Of a stretch of DNA of 64,000 nt, positions 34,563 through 45,051 are shown in pieces. The notes beneath the pieces were generated by a model that saw nothing but the letters and a program-made list of their open reading frames with translations, was not told the DNA's origin and made no database searches. The position numbers were made by a program, and so were the translations under genes. Within the stretch, counting starts at the first letter, position 1, and each line of letters opens with the position of its first letter. Source of the stretch: Adineta vaga (lineage: Eukaryota; Rotifera); NCBI GenBank assembly GCA_021613535.1, contig CP075497.1:2976001-3040000 (forward strand), written 5' to 3'.

Positions 34563-35232
34563 CGTTGACCGGAGAAATGTCGCTTATGAACAACAATCAA
34601 TCGTTCTCTTTCTTTAGTAAAACTTGTTGGAAGATGAAAAATAGTAAAACGAATGAATGATACGGTCCAATGAACAGACGAACCCCATCGATCCCGACTG
34701 ACTTTTGTCCGTGTTCAAAACGAAAAAGAGAAAAAGAAACGAAATGAAAGAACGATAAAAAAAACTGTCAATATCGATCAAATGTCTTTTCAAATGAGCT
34801 ACGATCATCGATCATATCTTTCTTATTAATATAAATACATACTACACTGAAATAACTTATGTATTTATACGATTTTATCAGTCAAGTACATTTTCAATTC
34901 GTGTAAAATGTGAAAAAAAGAATGTTCGTTTTTTGTACTTTTTTATGTTGAATCATAGATGATCTTTTATTAACATACGAAAAGGGATTCAAGAAGAAAA
35001 AGAAAGAAAAGTTCAGGTTTTCTTCTCGTTTGACAACAATAATAAACAATTGTGATTTTCAAAAAGAAAAAGTCTATGGTATTTCATACGACAAGCGAAT
35101 GTTGTTACACAGAACATTGAAAGAAATTTCAAACGTCTACATAACTCAATGGCAACGTGGTATTTGAATATTTGGTGTGTTCAATTTTTCTACTAAATGA
35201 TATGAAAGAATTCCATTTCAATTCTGTTCTTT
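34563..35232. other. Divergent promoter region between the cyclophilin and small membrane-protein genes
   Basis: No convincing exon except two weak candidates for the first exon of the plus-strand gene near 35150-35180. Confidence 0.4.
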
Positions 35233-35505
35233 TTGAATAGTCGACAACGACTTCGTCCTGCTCGATACCATCATGTATTTGGTCGACAATCTGAACAAAC
35301 ATGGGCAATGATATGTTTACAATTTCTCATCGGAGTATTCAAATGTATTATATTTTATGGTCTTTTATATTTAGTTATTAAATGGTATCTATGGCCAATA
35401 GTTATACCACATCTCATGAAATATGAATTTGCACAGAAGACAGTTAATCATACTTCCATTCTTCTTGGTTGGTTAAGATCAAATAGTAAACTTTTGTCTA
35501 ATTAA
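35233..35505 (+). CDS. Small single- or two-pass membrane protein, about 90 aa
   Basis: An open frame continues from an AATAG acceptor at about 35242 to TAA. The product is a basic N-terminus (RQRLRPARYHHVFGR), a long hydrophobic stretch (MICLQFLIGVFKC then IIFYGLLYLVIKWYLW) and a short C-terminus with one NHT site. The first Met inside the exon (35314) is already at the membrane segment. The conserved-looking basic part therefore argues for a spliced upstream start, perhaps ATGGCAAC near 35150 with a weak GTGGTA donor. No family is recognised. An AATAAA-like signal follows at about 35528. Confidence 0.45.
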   Translation: MNSRQRLRPARYHHVFGRQSEQTWAMICLQFLIGVFKCIIFYGLLYLVIKWYLWPIVIPHLMKYEFAQKTVNHTSILLGWLRSNSKLLSN

Positions 35506-36010
35506 GATTCAATGTGAATTTTCTGCCAATAAAAACAAAGCATATCGACTGAATTTAAGAGAGTCAAATCTTTTTAGTATTTGATATTCTGTTTATACAA
35601 TTGAGGAAATGAAATGAATTGAATATTTTCAAGAGAGCATCAGAGGATTTATTTGAAGATCAGAAAGTAAAAAGAACACGTGGAACAACATTTAAAAAAA
35701 AGCATTCGATGCATAAATATACGAGAGAAAAAAAGATACACCACAAAAAAAAGCGAACAGAAAAAATGGACGAGGACTAAGACATAACATTAAAAAAAAA
35801 CATGTAAAAGTTGACAATTTTTCAACAAGGACATTTAAAAACAGATTTTTTTGTTTTATTTTTACAGAGTTTTATACTTTTTTTGTATTTTTAAGTTTCT
35901 TTTTTTTTGTTTTTATATGGCACATATTTGAAATGCTAATATACAACAACTACAATGTACATTCCTCAAAATTTTGCTTATTCGATGTTTAATAGCTAAC
36001 AAATATGATC
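35506..36010. other. Gene-free, A-rich spacer
   Basis: Long A runs and T runs; nothing else supported. Confidence 0.5.
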
Positions 36011-36180
36011 TGTGCAGGTCGCCTCGGTGAGCGCCGAACTGTAATGGAGGGCCTCGCCTGCGTTCTTTCGACCGCACACTGTCTAGCGCGCCGTCACTCT
36101 GTACAATCATCTCCTAAATCGGAGTGTGTCGCTGCTCACACCTCGCCGCCGTCATCTCCTCTACTAAATAATAAGCTTGG
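36011..36180. other. GC-rich island in the 3' region of the bZIP gene
   Basis: About 170 nt of visibly GC-rich sequence with many CpG (CGCC, GCGCGCC, CGCCGCCG) sits in very AT-rich flanks. Short self-complementary pieces are present: CTCC..GGAG and GTGTG..CACAC around 36113-36142, and CGGTGAGCGCCG near 36024. Both strands happen to be open for about 60 codons (plus 36005-36268; minus 35913-36110), but neither product looks like a known protein. It lies just past the stop of the minus-strand bZIP gene, so it may be a structured 3' UTR element, a separate ncRNA, or an inserted fragment. Confidence 0.4.
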
Positions 36181-36257
36181 CTCATCGCATAAATACGAAC
36201 ACTGTTCGTTTCACTGTTGCGAGTTTCGTCCTGTCCTTCAATATAATCTAATTTTTC

Positions 36258-38027
36258 TTAACTTTTAGCATTCAACATTTTCATACGTAATTTCAATGGC
36301 ATCATATCACCTCGAGATTCATGTGTTTGTTTTGTATGAGTATTGGTTTGTTCAGACACACATGTTGATGATTGTTGGGATGGCGGCATTGAAAAAGAAT
36401 TGCTTGATGATGTTGAAAAATAATTCATCAATGTTTTTAATTGACTCAATGAATGAATATTATCTTGCTGTTGTTGTTGTTGATCATGATGATGATGAAA
36501 GTTTTCACCTTGCATATGTTGTTGATGATTACTATGATAATCAATAGTAACTCGAGGAGGATTTGGTTTTCTTAATAGACCATTTATAACTGATTGACAA
36601 ACAGATTGAAGTGCTGCTGTTTGTTGTTCAACAGGTGCAATTGGTTGAACAGATGGCGGTGGTGGTGGTGGTTTATTTAATGAAAGTAATGTCATTGCTG
36701 CTTCATCCCATTTTTTTTGTTGTTCAGCATCTTGTTGTAATTGATCTAAATTTCGTTTCAATGATGAAATAGTTGGTTTTAATTCCGTTGGTGAAGCAAT
36801 TGTTAAGAGTCGTGATGTTGATGTTGATGTGACACATTCCGGTTGTTTTGGTTTTAGCATTTGATTTGCAAGAATTTGTAATAGAGATTCATTTGGCGGT
36901 GATGGTGATGGAGTTCTAGGTGTTGGGCTTTTAGTTGGAATTGTCGCTAATAAATTGCCTGTTTTGACTTCTGTTCGACTTAGATCTACTGCACTACTTC
37001 CAAGTAATTGACTGTACAGTAATGGATGTTGAACACGTGTATTGCATGTATTATCATCGAAATTTGTTGTAGATTCTACTTCATCATCGTCATCATGAGT
37101 TTCTGACGATGATAAATGTTTTGGTCTTGTTATTTGTGATGGATAGTCATCATCGTCACTAGTAACAGAACGATGACCAACGATGTTTGATGCAGATGTA
37201 GCTGGTTTGAGACAAATGTGACCAAGACGTTGTTCTTCTTCGAATATACTTTCCATTTCTGTTTCTTTCATATCCAAACGTGATAACATGAGATGAAGTT
37301 TAGCTCTTAATGCTTCATTTTCATTTGATAATTCTACAACTTTAGTTTCTATTAAAGAAAAAAACGATAAAAATTCGATGATAAAAAAAATTTACACAAA
37401 ATCATTTACCTAAAACAATATCATTAAGTCGTCGTTTTTCACGTGAACGTTTTGCAGCTAAATTATTTTTTCGTCTTCGTTCCCAATAATGATCATCTTT
37501 CATATCATTGGGAATAAAATCACGACGTTTTCTTGCAGGTATGACATCTTTTCGTAATAATAATTGAGTTAAAAATTCTTTATCAACAGCTTGTGGTCCA
37601 GCTGTAGTAACAACTTTGACAATATCACGATCACTTGTTGAACTTGATCGAGAATCTGTGGCAGATAATAATGATACTTGTGAAGGAGGTTCATTCGGCA
37701 TTGGCATAGATTTTCTATAAAATGAAGAAGAAATAAGACGATTCATCATAAATGTTAAGAACATACTTGATACGTTTTATTTGTGATTCGATTGTCGTAT
37801 CTGAAGGAGATGATGTTGATGATGAAATTTGTTGTTGAGTAAGTGCATAGAGCATATTCAATTGTGATTGTAAATCATTTGCAATTAAATGAGGTGAACG
37901 TACAAACTGAGATGTTGATGAACGAAGAAGATCGTTCGATTGCATTTTCTATTCAAATTAGAAATAGATTTTTTTTATTAAGAATTACTTTAGTAACTAA
38001 AAAGCAAACCTGAACGCTAGTTGTCAT
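36258..38027 (-). CDS. PAR/E4BP4 (NFIL3-like) bZIP transcription factor, 531 aa
   Basis: Exons 38010-38027 (MTTSVQ), 37767-37948, 37410-37714 and 36258-37348 join in phases 0, 2 and 1. The DNA-binding region ([20 protein letters not shown] then [19 protein letters not shown], about residues 128-168) is diagnostic of the PAR/NFIL3/CES-2 class. The leucine zipper follows across the exon 3/4 junction ([18 protein letters not shown]). Flanks are long and low-complexity, rich in Gln, Ser and Pro (for example [10 protein letters not shown]), likely transactivation or repression regions. Homologues bind TTAYGTAA-type sites and control clock, detoxification or cell-death genes. PAR versus NFIL3 identity cannot be settled from the basic region alone. 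Confidence 0.88.
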
Positions 38028-39499
38028 GATCTTTCTCGAATAATAATAATCTTCTTGATGATGATGATATACGTCTGTTCGCGTCGGACTCTGGCACGAA
38101 ACTGACCTTTGTTTCTCTCTATCATTTACTTATACAGTTCTCTCTATCTCTCGTTTTCTCTCGTTGCCCTAATTCACTCGTTTTTGTTATTGAGGGCATA
38201 AAGTAATGAGATGCATATGTGTATACATGTCTGCGGTCAGTATGAATTGGGTCAACTTGACCCTCTTCTGTTTGACCGTTATGGTCTTATTCCTCTTTTT
38301 TTTCCTACTTTCTTATGAGTATCGACATACACAACATTCTCATCGGACACTAACTATTGACCTTAGATATGTGTAGATTATTTGTTCTCTTTTCTATCGT
38401 ATTCATGATCAAATGTACTTGTATAGTTGAATTGATCGAGAAAGGAGAACGAAGAAGAAATTATCAAATGGATGACCGACAGAGCGATAGGCAATGACCT
38501 TCTTCTTCTTCTTTTCAAGTGCGAATAAAGAAAAAGAGAAATAGGTTAATATGACCTGAAAAAAAATCGATTATTTGAACTCAGTAGAATAGCTTTTATC
38601 GAAAGTTATTTAAATCACATTTGTCTTATGTGAATATTTAATTGTAGAGAAAATGAATTTTTCATTTCATTCATCATATTTTGTTGTCTTCGATGTGTAT
38701 TTTCGTCACAAATCATTAACAATTTCCTCAAATTGTGATATTTTTTTTTCTCATCAGTTATGACCTAGATCATTATTGACCATTGACCATTTACATTGTC
38801 TATATCTACATAAGGAGGTCGAACTGACCGACATAATTCCTTTCTCACTACTATGAAATACGTAGATGTATGTGAGTACGTGTCGGTCACACAATCTCTT
38901 CAATTGCTTGACCGATCATAATAATAATAGTAGTCTAGATGATTTGTCCTTCTATTGATCATATATAATGAATAAGAATATAATTAATTCTTTAGTTCAA
39001 TGAACACTCAACTTGAACTTTCTTATTATAAAATAAAACAAAATAAAATAAAATAAAAGAAAGAAAGAAAGGAGTAATTGACATGACGATGATTTCAAGA
39101 CGATGAAAGCTAACAATAGAACATGTGATTGATTATTATGCGTAAATTGATTGTCGTCATATGTCACATGGCGCAAAACGAAGAGAGAAAGATATCTACG
39201 CCAATAAGTTACAATCTGGATGACTGGAACTGAGTAATCGAGTATTGCGTACATTTTCTCGTTATTTCTAATATTAACGTCAAATCTTTTTTCTGCTGGG
39301 AACAATAATATCGACGCAAAGAAAGCATAAGGAAAGACATCAGATGATCTTCGAAGACTCGGAAGGAACGCAAAGAAAAATTCCTAGGTCAAAGGCTAGT
39401 ACAAATATGTACATATAAATACTAGAAATCAAGAATGAGATAATGTAAGAAAACAAAGAAAAAGAAGCTAATCAAATCTATTCTTATTAACGAAATAAA
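38028..39499. other. Intergenic region between bZIP and ASB genes
   Basis: Divergent promoter region. It contains only simple repeats, including an AAAAT/AAAG tract at 39029-39072. No supported exon. Confidence 0.5.
39029..39072 (+). repeat. (AAAAT)n-(AAAG)n simple repeat
   Basis: Pentanucleotide AAAAT/ACAAA units grade into AAAG units. Confidence 0.75.
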
Positions 39500-41119
39500 A
39501 TGACTAATGAAAGTCATATTGATGAAGATTCATTATTATTACTTCTTCGAGATGCTATTGTTCAACATTCATCACTTAATGATATAAAACTTATTCTCAG
39601 GTAGATTTCATATTGATTTTTGTATTCTAATCTTTTCAAAATAATTTTCAGTTGTAAATATATTGATATCAATGGATGTGTTCGACGTGGTCTTCGACCA
39701 TTACATTATGCAGTATTTGAAAATGATTTTGAATGTGTTCGATTATTGATAGAAGATTATAATGCTAATGTTAATGTCTTAGATGAAGCTGGTTATTCTC
39801 CATTACATTTAGCTGCTAAATATGGTTTTCTTGATATCATACATTTATTAATTGATCATGGTTCTTTTGTTAATTTTCATTCAGCAGCAGCAACAAATAG
39901 TCAAACACGTTTATTAGTTGCACCTTACTATGATGTTATGATAGAACCACTAAGTCTTGCTTTAGAAAATAATCATATTGAATGTGCACGTTTACTTCTT
40001 TGTTCCGGTGCTGATGCTAATCAACAATATTTTCTTGGCTATGAAATTAATTTATTACCCTATGAAAATCATAGTTCATTGGAATTAATTCTTAAATATG
40101 GTGGTAATCCAAATGCTCTTTCACGTAGTGGAATAACACCATTGATTAAAGCTTGTCGAGAAGATAATGTTGGTGCAGTGATTTTACTTTGTCGTTATGG
40201 TGCAAATGTTAATTATGTAACGAGAAAATTTCGACAGAGAAATGCTTTGATTACAGCGATTGAATTGAAACGAAGTGATATTGTTGAACAACTTTTAACA
40301 TTTGGTGGTTTTGTAAATAAACATCCTGAATTAGCTAATTCACCATTGGAATTAGCGATACGAAAAGATAGTATCGATATCATTCGATTGTTAATTGGTA
40401 AAATTTCATTTCTCTTTCTTGAAGATTTAATTGAATAAATTATTTTGATTTTAGCATTTGGTGCTGATACGAATGAAGAATCGAATGACGATGTAGAATG
40501 TACAACACCATTGATTCTTGCTTGTCAATGTTCGTATTCAAAAAATCAATATGATATTGTTAAATGTCTTCTGGAAAATGATGCTCAACCGAATCAATCC
40601 GTTTCAAATAATCCTCAACATCTACATCAACATATTCCTTTTCGAACACCGTTGGTTGCTTATATTAAACATGCTCATGAACGACGATTAGATATGCGTA
40701 TCATTCGTTTATTAATTGGTTATGGTGCTCGAGTTTCATTTTCTCGAGGACGAGGTTTGTCAACATGATTTCATCGGTCGAAAAGAAAAAAACAACGAAT
40801 TTGATTTTTTTATCTTTTAGATAGTGTTCTACGTTTTTTACGTCATTTTCAATCGAATACAAATTTTATTGGATTACTTTGTGATGCAGCTTATTGTTTT
40901 CATCCAAGTTATATAGCTGAATGTACAGAATTAGATGAAAAAACAAAAAAAGAAATCTATCATCGTGCAACAACACCTTGTACATTGAAAAATATTGCAC
41001 GAAAACAAATTCGAACAAAACTTTTCAATTCACCATTGAAATTATCCATCGATCGTCTTGTAAAAAAACTTGATTTACCCGTTTTCCTTCGAGATTATTT
41101 ACTCTTCGAACATGCCTAA
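39500..41119 (+). CDS. Ankyrin-repeat and SOCS-box protein (ASB family), 481 aa
   Basis: Exons 39500-39600, 39652-40397, 40455-40754 and 40821-41119 join in phases 2, 1 and 1. After a short helical N-terminus come ankyrin repeats (residues about 45-390), clearest in GLRPLHYAVFENDFECVRLL and GYSPLHLAAKYGFLDIIHLL. The last exon ends with a SOCS box (TPCTLKNIARKQIRTKL...LPVFLRDYLLF), the motif that recruits Elongin B/C and a Cullin. The protein should be a substrate receptor of a Cullin-5 type ubiquitin ligase. The IARKQIR segment and the LPVFLRDYL segment match the BC-box and the C-terminal box. The substrate is unknown; assignment to a particular ASB number is not justified. Confidence 0.86.
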
Positions 41120-41717
41120 TGAACTATAGTGTTTGTTTGTTTTTTCTCTATACAGATACATAAACATGAATGATAAATCATTTGGTGCTAAGCACAACAT
41201 AAATGACTAACAATATATCGTAAAAAAAAGATCGTATGAATATGATATGACATCGATTTATGGAAATCAGATATTATCAATTAAAAAGTAACGATATATA
41301 GCTGTTCAGGTGTAGGAAGTTTCTTTGAATCTAATTAACTGCTTGACTTGTTATTGAAACCTTGTGTTCTATCTTGAATAAATACATGACAAGGTTTTCC
41401 TCTTGTTAAAAGCATCTGAGAACTTACCACACATCTTTGTCAACGATAAAAAGAAAACTTCAGGTTAAGAAGAAAAATCATGTCCAGATGACTTTTTGTC
41501 TTCAATAAATCTTCATTGATATATATTGCATTCTACTTTCTTTTTTTTTCAAATGAAAAACATCTACACATAACACACAGAGAAGAAGAAAAAAAATAAG
41601 ATCATCTACTTTCTAGTAAAACAGGTGTCACACACACATATAAATATATTTCGTCTTGTTTATTCCTATGAGATTATCAAGCAAATGATTAAGTTCATTT
41701 CCATTCGTCAATGTTTC
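41120..41717. other. Spacer between convergent ASB and SLC6 genes
   Basis: Presumed 3' UTRs of both genes; no other feature seen. Confidence 0.5.
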
Positions 41718-43616
41718 TTATTCTTCGATTATAACTGTTGTTGTTCGTTGAGAGATTTTCTTTTCCCGTCGAAAAATGAACCACCATATTGCATAAATCG
41801 GTATAGGTAATGTTGATATTGTACTCATTGTCCATCCTGCAATACTTACTCTTATTGCTGTTTTACGATCACCAAATGAAAGAAATTCTTGACTATCAAA
41901 TTGAATAAATGAACATATATAAAGTACAAAGAGAATCGATGGTGCAATATAACGACAAGTAATACGCCAATAAATACTCGGCTTATGTCCAGTCATTGTT
42001 TCAACATCTTGACTAAATCGATCCATTCCATATAGCCATACAGTGGCAATAAGTTCACATAGAACAATGAACATAATCGATGGTGATGTACCAAAGAAAT
42101 CCATAAAATGAACGATATATTTCCCACCATTAGTTAATGTAGGAATCGATGCTAAAAATGGAATTAAAACAACGAAAGCACGTGATATACGAGAATGTCG
42201 TGCTAGAATTGGAAACTCATCCGATAAAGCTGTATAAACACTTTCAGCACCGGCAAAAACACTATCAAGTCCTAATGTTAAAAGCATAATAAAGAAAAGG
42301 ACGGAAAAGAAAGGTGCACCACGTATGGATGTTAAAATTTCCGGATAAACAACAAAAACAAGACCCATATTACTTTCAGTAAATTGTCGTACATCACTTT
42401 TTAAACGATAGGATAAATATCCAAGACCAGCGAAGACAACAGTTCCATACAATAAACTTGTACAACAATTAATTAAACTTGCAATTAAAGCTGTACTCGA
42501 AACATTATCATGTGCATCGCTAAAACTAGCATAACTAAGTAAAACACCGAAGCCAGGTCCTAAACTAAAAAAGATTTGAACAGCAGCTGCTTGCCATACA
42601 GAATATTCACTCAAACGTTCGAATGATGGTGCAACATAATATTTTAAACCTTCAAATATACCATCTAATGTTAATGAACGAAACAATAAAATGCTTAATA
42701 CAAAATAAGGCACTAAAGCTGTAAACCAAATGGCTTTTCCTGCTGTTTTAACACCTTTGAATATTGATATATAAATGAGAAGAAAAACAAGCATAGAACA
42801 TCCAACTAATTCCCATTGTAATGAACCCAAATGATTAATATTTGGTGATAAATGAGATTTAAGCATTCGTCGTTCAAAATATTCATCAGCCGATGATGAT
42901 GAAGTATTCGATGTAAGATTAAGAATTTGTTCGCCATGTAACGAATAACAATTCTCTGTATTCCATTCATTTTTACAAAATGTCCATGGAACAATAGCAC
43001 GAAATGATGCCAAACAATAATGAATTGACCAAGCAATAATCGTATTATAATAAGATAAAACATAGAAATTGATAATTAACATTGAATAACCAATGCCTTT
43101 TAATGGAGGACAAACTTTATTCCATATTGTTATATAACCAAGACGGTGATATTGTCCAATTGCTAATTCCATATACATACCTGATGCAAAAGAGAGAGAG
43201 AGAGTGAAAGAGAAATAAAATGAATGCGAATGCTTAGAAAGAAATTTCAACTTACAGGGAAGACCAACAAGAAATAGAAAAGTAAAGTAGGGAACAAGAA
43301 AGGCACCACCGCCATTTCGATAACAAGTTGTTGGAAAACGCCATACATTACCTAATTAATAAGACATTTTGTTTATTTTTTCAAACAAATCAATACAAGA
43401 AAAAAGGAAGAGTCATTTACCCAGATCAACAACAAAACCAATAATTGATAATAAATAAACAATACGATTACTCCAATTATCACGATTACCTTGCATAATT
43501 ATTGTATCATATTTATCTGTTGTTTCTAATATCAACAGTGTTGTTGTTTTTGGTTGATCATGAGTTTTCGTACCAATCATAGGTAACTGTTCTTGTTCAG
43601 ATCTTTGTCGAGACAT
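41718..43616 (-). CDS. SLC6 Na/Cl-dependent neurotransmitter transporter, monoamine-type, 584 aa
   Basis: Exons 43421-43616, 43256-43351 and 41718-43180 join in phases 1 and 1. TM1 reads GFVVDLGNVWRFP followed by NGGGAFLVPY, the SLC6 signature. The Asp in VDLGNVW is the residue that binds the amine in serotonin, dopamine and noradrenaline carriers, where amino-acid carriers usually have Gly. The extracellular loop between TM3 and TM4 has NLTS and NTSS glycosylation sites and the Cys pair. TM8 contains LTLGLDSVFAGAES, the second sodium site region. About 12 hydrophobic spans fill the chain and the length is standard. It likely imports a biogenic amine into neurons, but the substrate within the amine group is not decided. 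Confidence 0.9.
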
Positions 43617-45051
43617 GAATCTATCTATATAGAATTAACCGGGTTTGTCGTTGATTAGTCTCATGATTGATGATATTTCTACAAAAAATTCGCATACGAA
43701 GAATTGTCGTCGTTTCTTTCTTTTTTTATATTAACTATAAAGATAGATCTGTCATTTCAATCTAGGCTTATCTCTAATTGTTTCTTTCATAGAAAATGAT
43801 CAAATGAAAGACATGTTACATTTCATTGATTAAATATCGTAGAAGAATCGAAATACAAACATTAATAAAATTTTGACATTATAAATTTAACCTTTCATGA
43901 AGAAAAACGAAGAGATAAAGATAACGAAAAGATTTTCGTACGTAATTTTGATCTTTCGATACCAATATATAATTTATGCTAAATATATGTAAAACTATTG
44001 TCAAGTACTTACGAAATCGTTTTCGTCATAATGATAAAAGATGAGAACGAAATCCATCTGATTGTTATATATTATTCTATGAGATTTTTTCTTATCAATT
44101 TTAAGAATAAAACAGATTTAACTGTTATGATTCTAATCATTGTAGTCATTATTTCTTCTATACGAACAAGAATTTCACTTATGACGATCTTTAACTGTCG
44201 AAATACTACTAATGATAATGAGCGTTAACTCGCCTATCATCAAACGAGTGACAATAAGTGTCATCAAGTTATTTTCTTCTTTTCTTAAGTTGACGCGTAC
44301 GAGTATGTTTGTGTATCTCTAGTCGTGATGTGCTGTTACTGATGCTTTCTGATGAAAGATCAATTAATTGAATACACACTATCTATGCTACTATCTTCAT
44401 TACAACAGACATATCGCCTGGATCTCTCATATTTTAAGCGTGTATAGAGGCGTTCTTCATTCTGATAACTGACATAAGAACGAGAGCGCAAAGGGTGGAG
44501 AGATGTGAGAAATAGAAAATGATGATTGTTTGCGTATGACAAGTAGAGTATAGAAGACCATTTGCCATCGCTTAAACCTTAGTATGTCGACTCGACTGAT
44601 AAGACAACGTATGTCATTCGTACACACAATAAAAAGTTGTCTTTAAGTGAGACAAGGAAGAAATCCAAGTGAATTTTCATATTTTATTTATATTTGAGGA
44701 GAAAGACAGAGAGAGAGAAAAGAAACCTCAAAGCTTTTTTTCTCTTTTCATAATGAATAAAGAGATTAACTACAATAATTTCCCTCGATGTATTTCTTTC
44801 TTTACATTCTGTCACAATAGAATTGTTTATACAATTATATTAGGATTTGTTTTCGATCTTGAGATATAGATACATATACAGGATATGAGATAGTTATTTT
44901 TATTCTTTTGGTTGCTTTTTAAAAAAAAGCATTATCAAATATTGATCGGAAGTCGTTCGTATGAGCTAATCCATAAACATTCATATATATCTAGGCCCTA
45001 CTTCACACACACACACACACATATATATGGGTAAGTTCGATGGTATTGCGT
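43617..45051. other. Intergenic region with a CA/TA tract at its right end
   Basis: No supported exon. A (CA)n-(TA)n tract lies at 45004-45028, just past the phosphatase stop codon. Confidence 0.5.
45004..45028 (+). repeat. (CA)n-(TA)n microsatellite
   Basis: About eight CA units followed by about four TA units. Confidence 0.8.

Noticed and set aside
36005-36268. Plus-strand 87-codon frame through the GC-rich island
   Set aside because: GC-rich sequence lacks stop codons by chance on both strands; the product has no recognisable domain and runs into the coding end of the bZIP gene.
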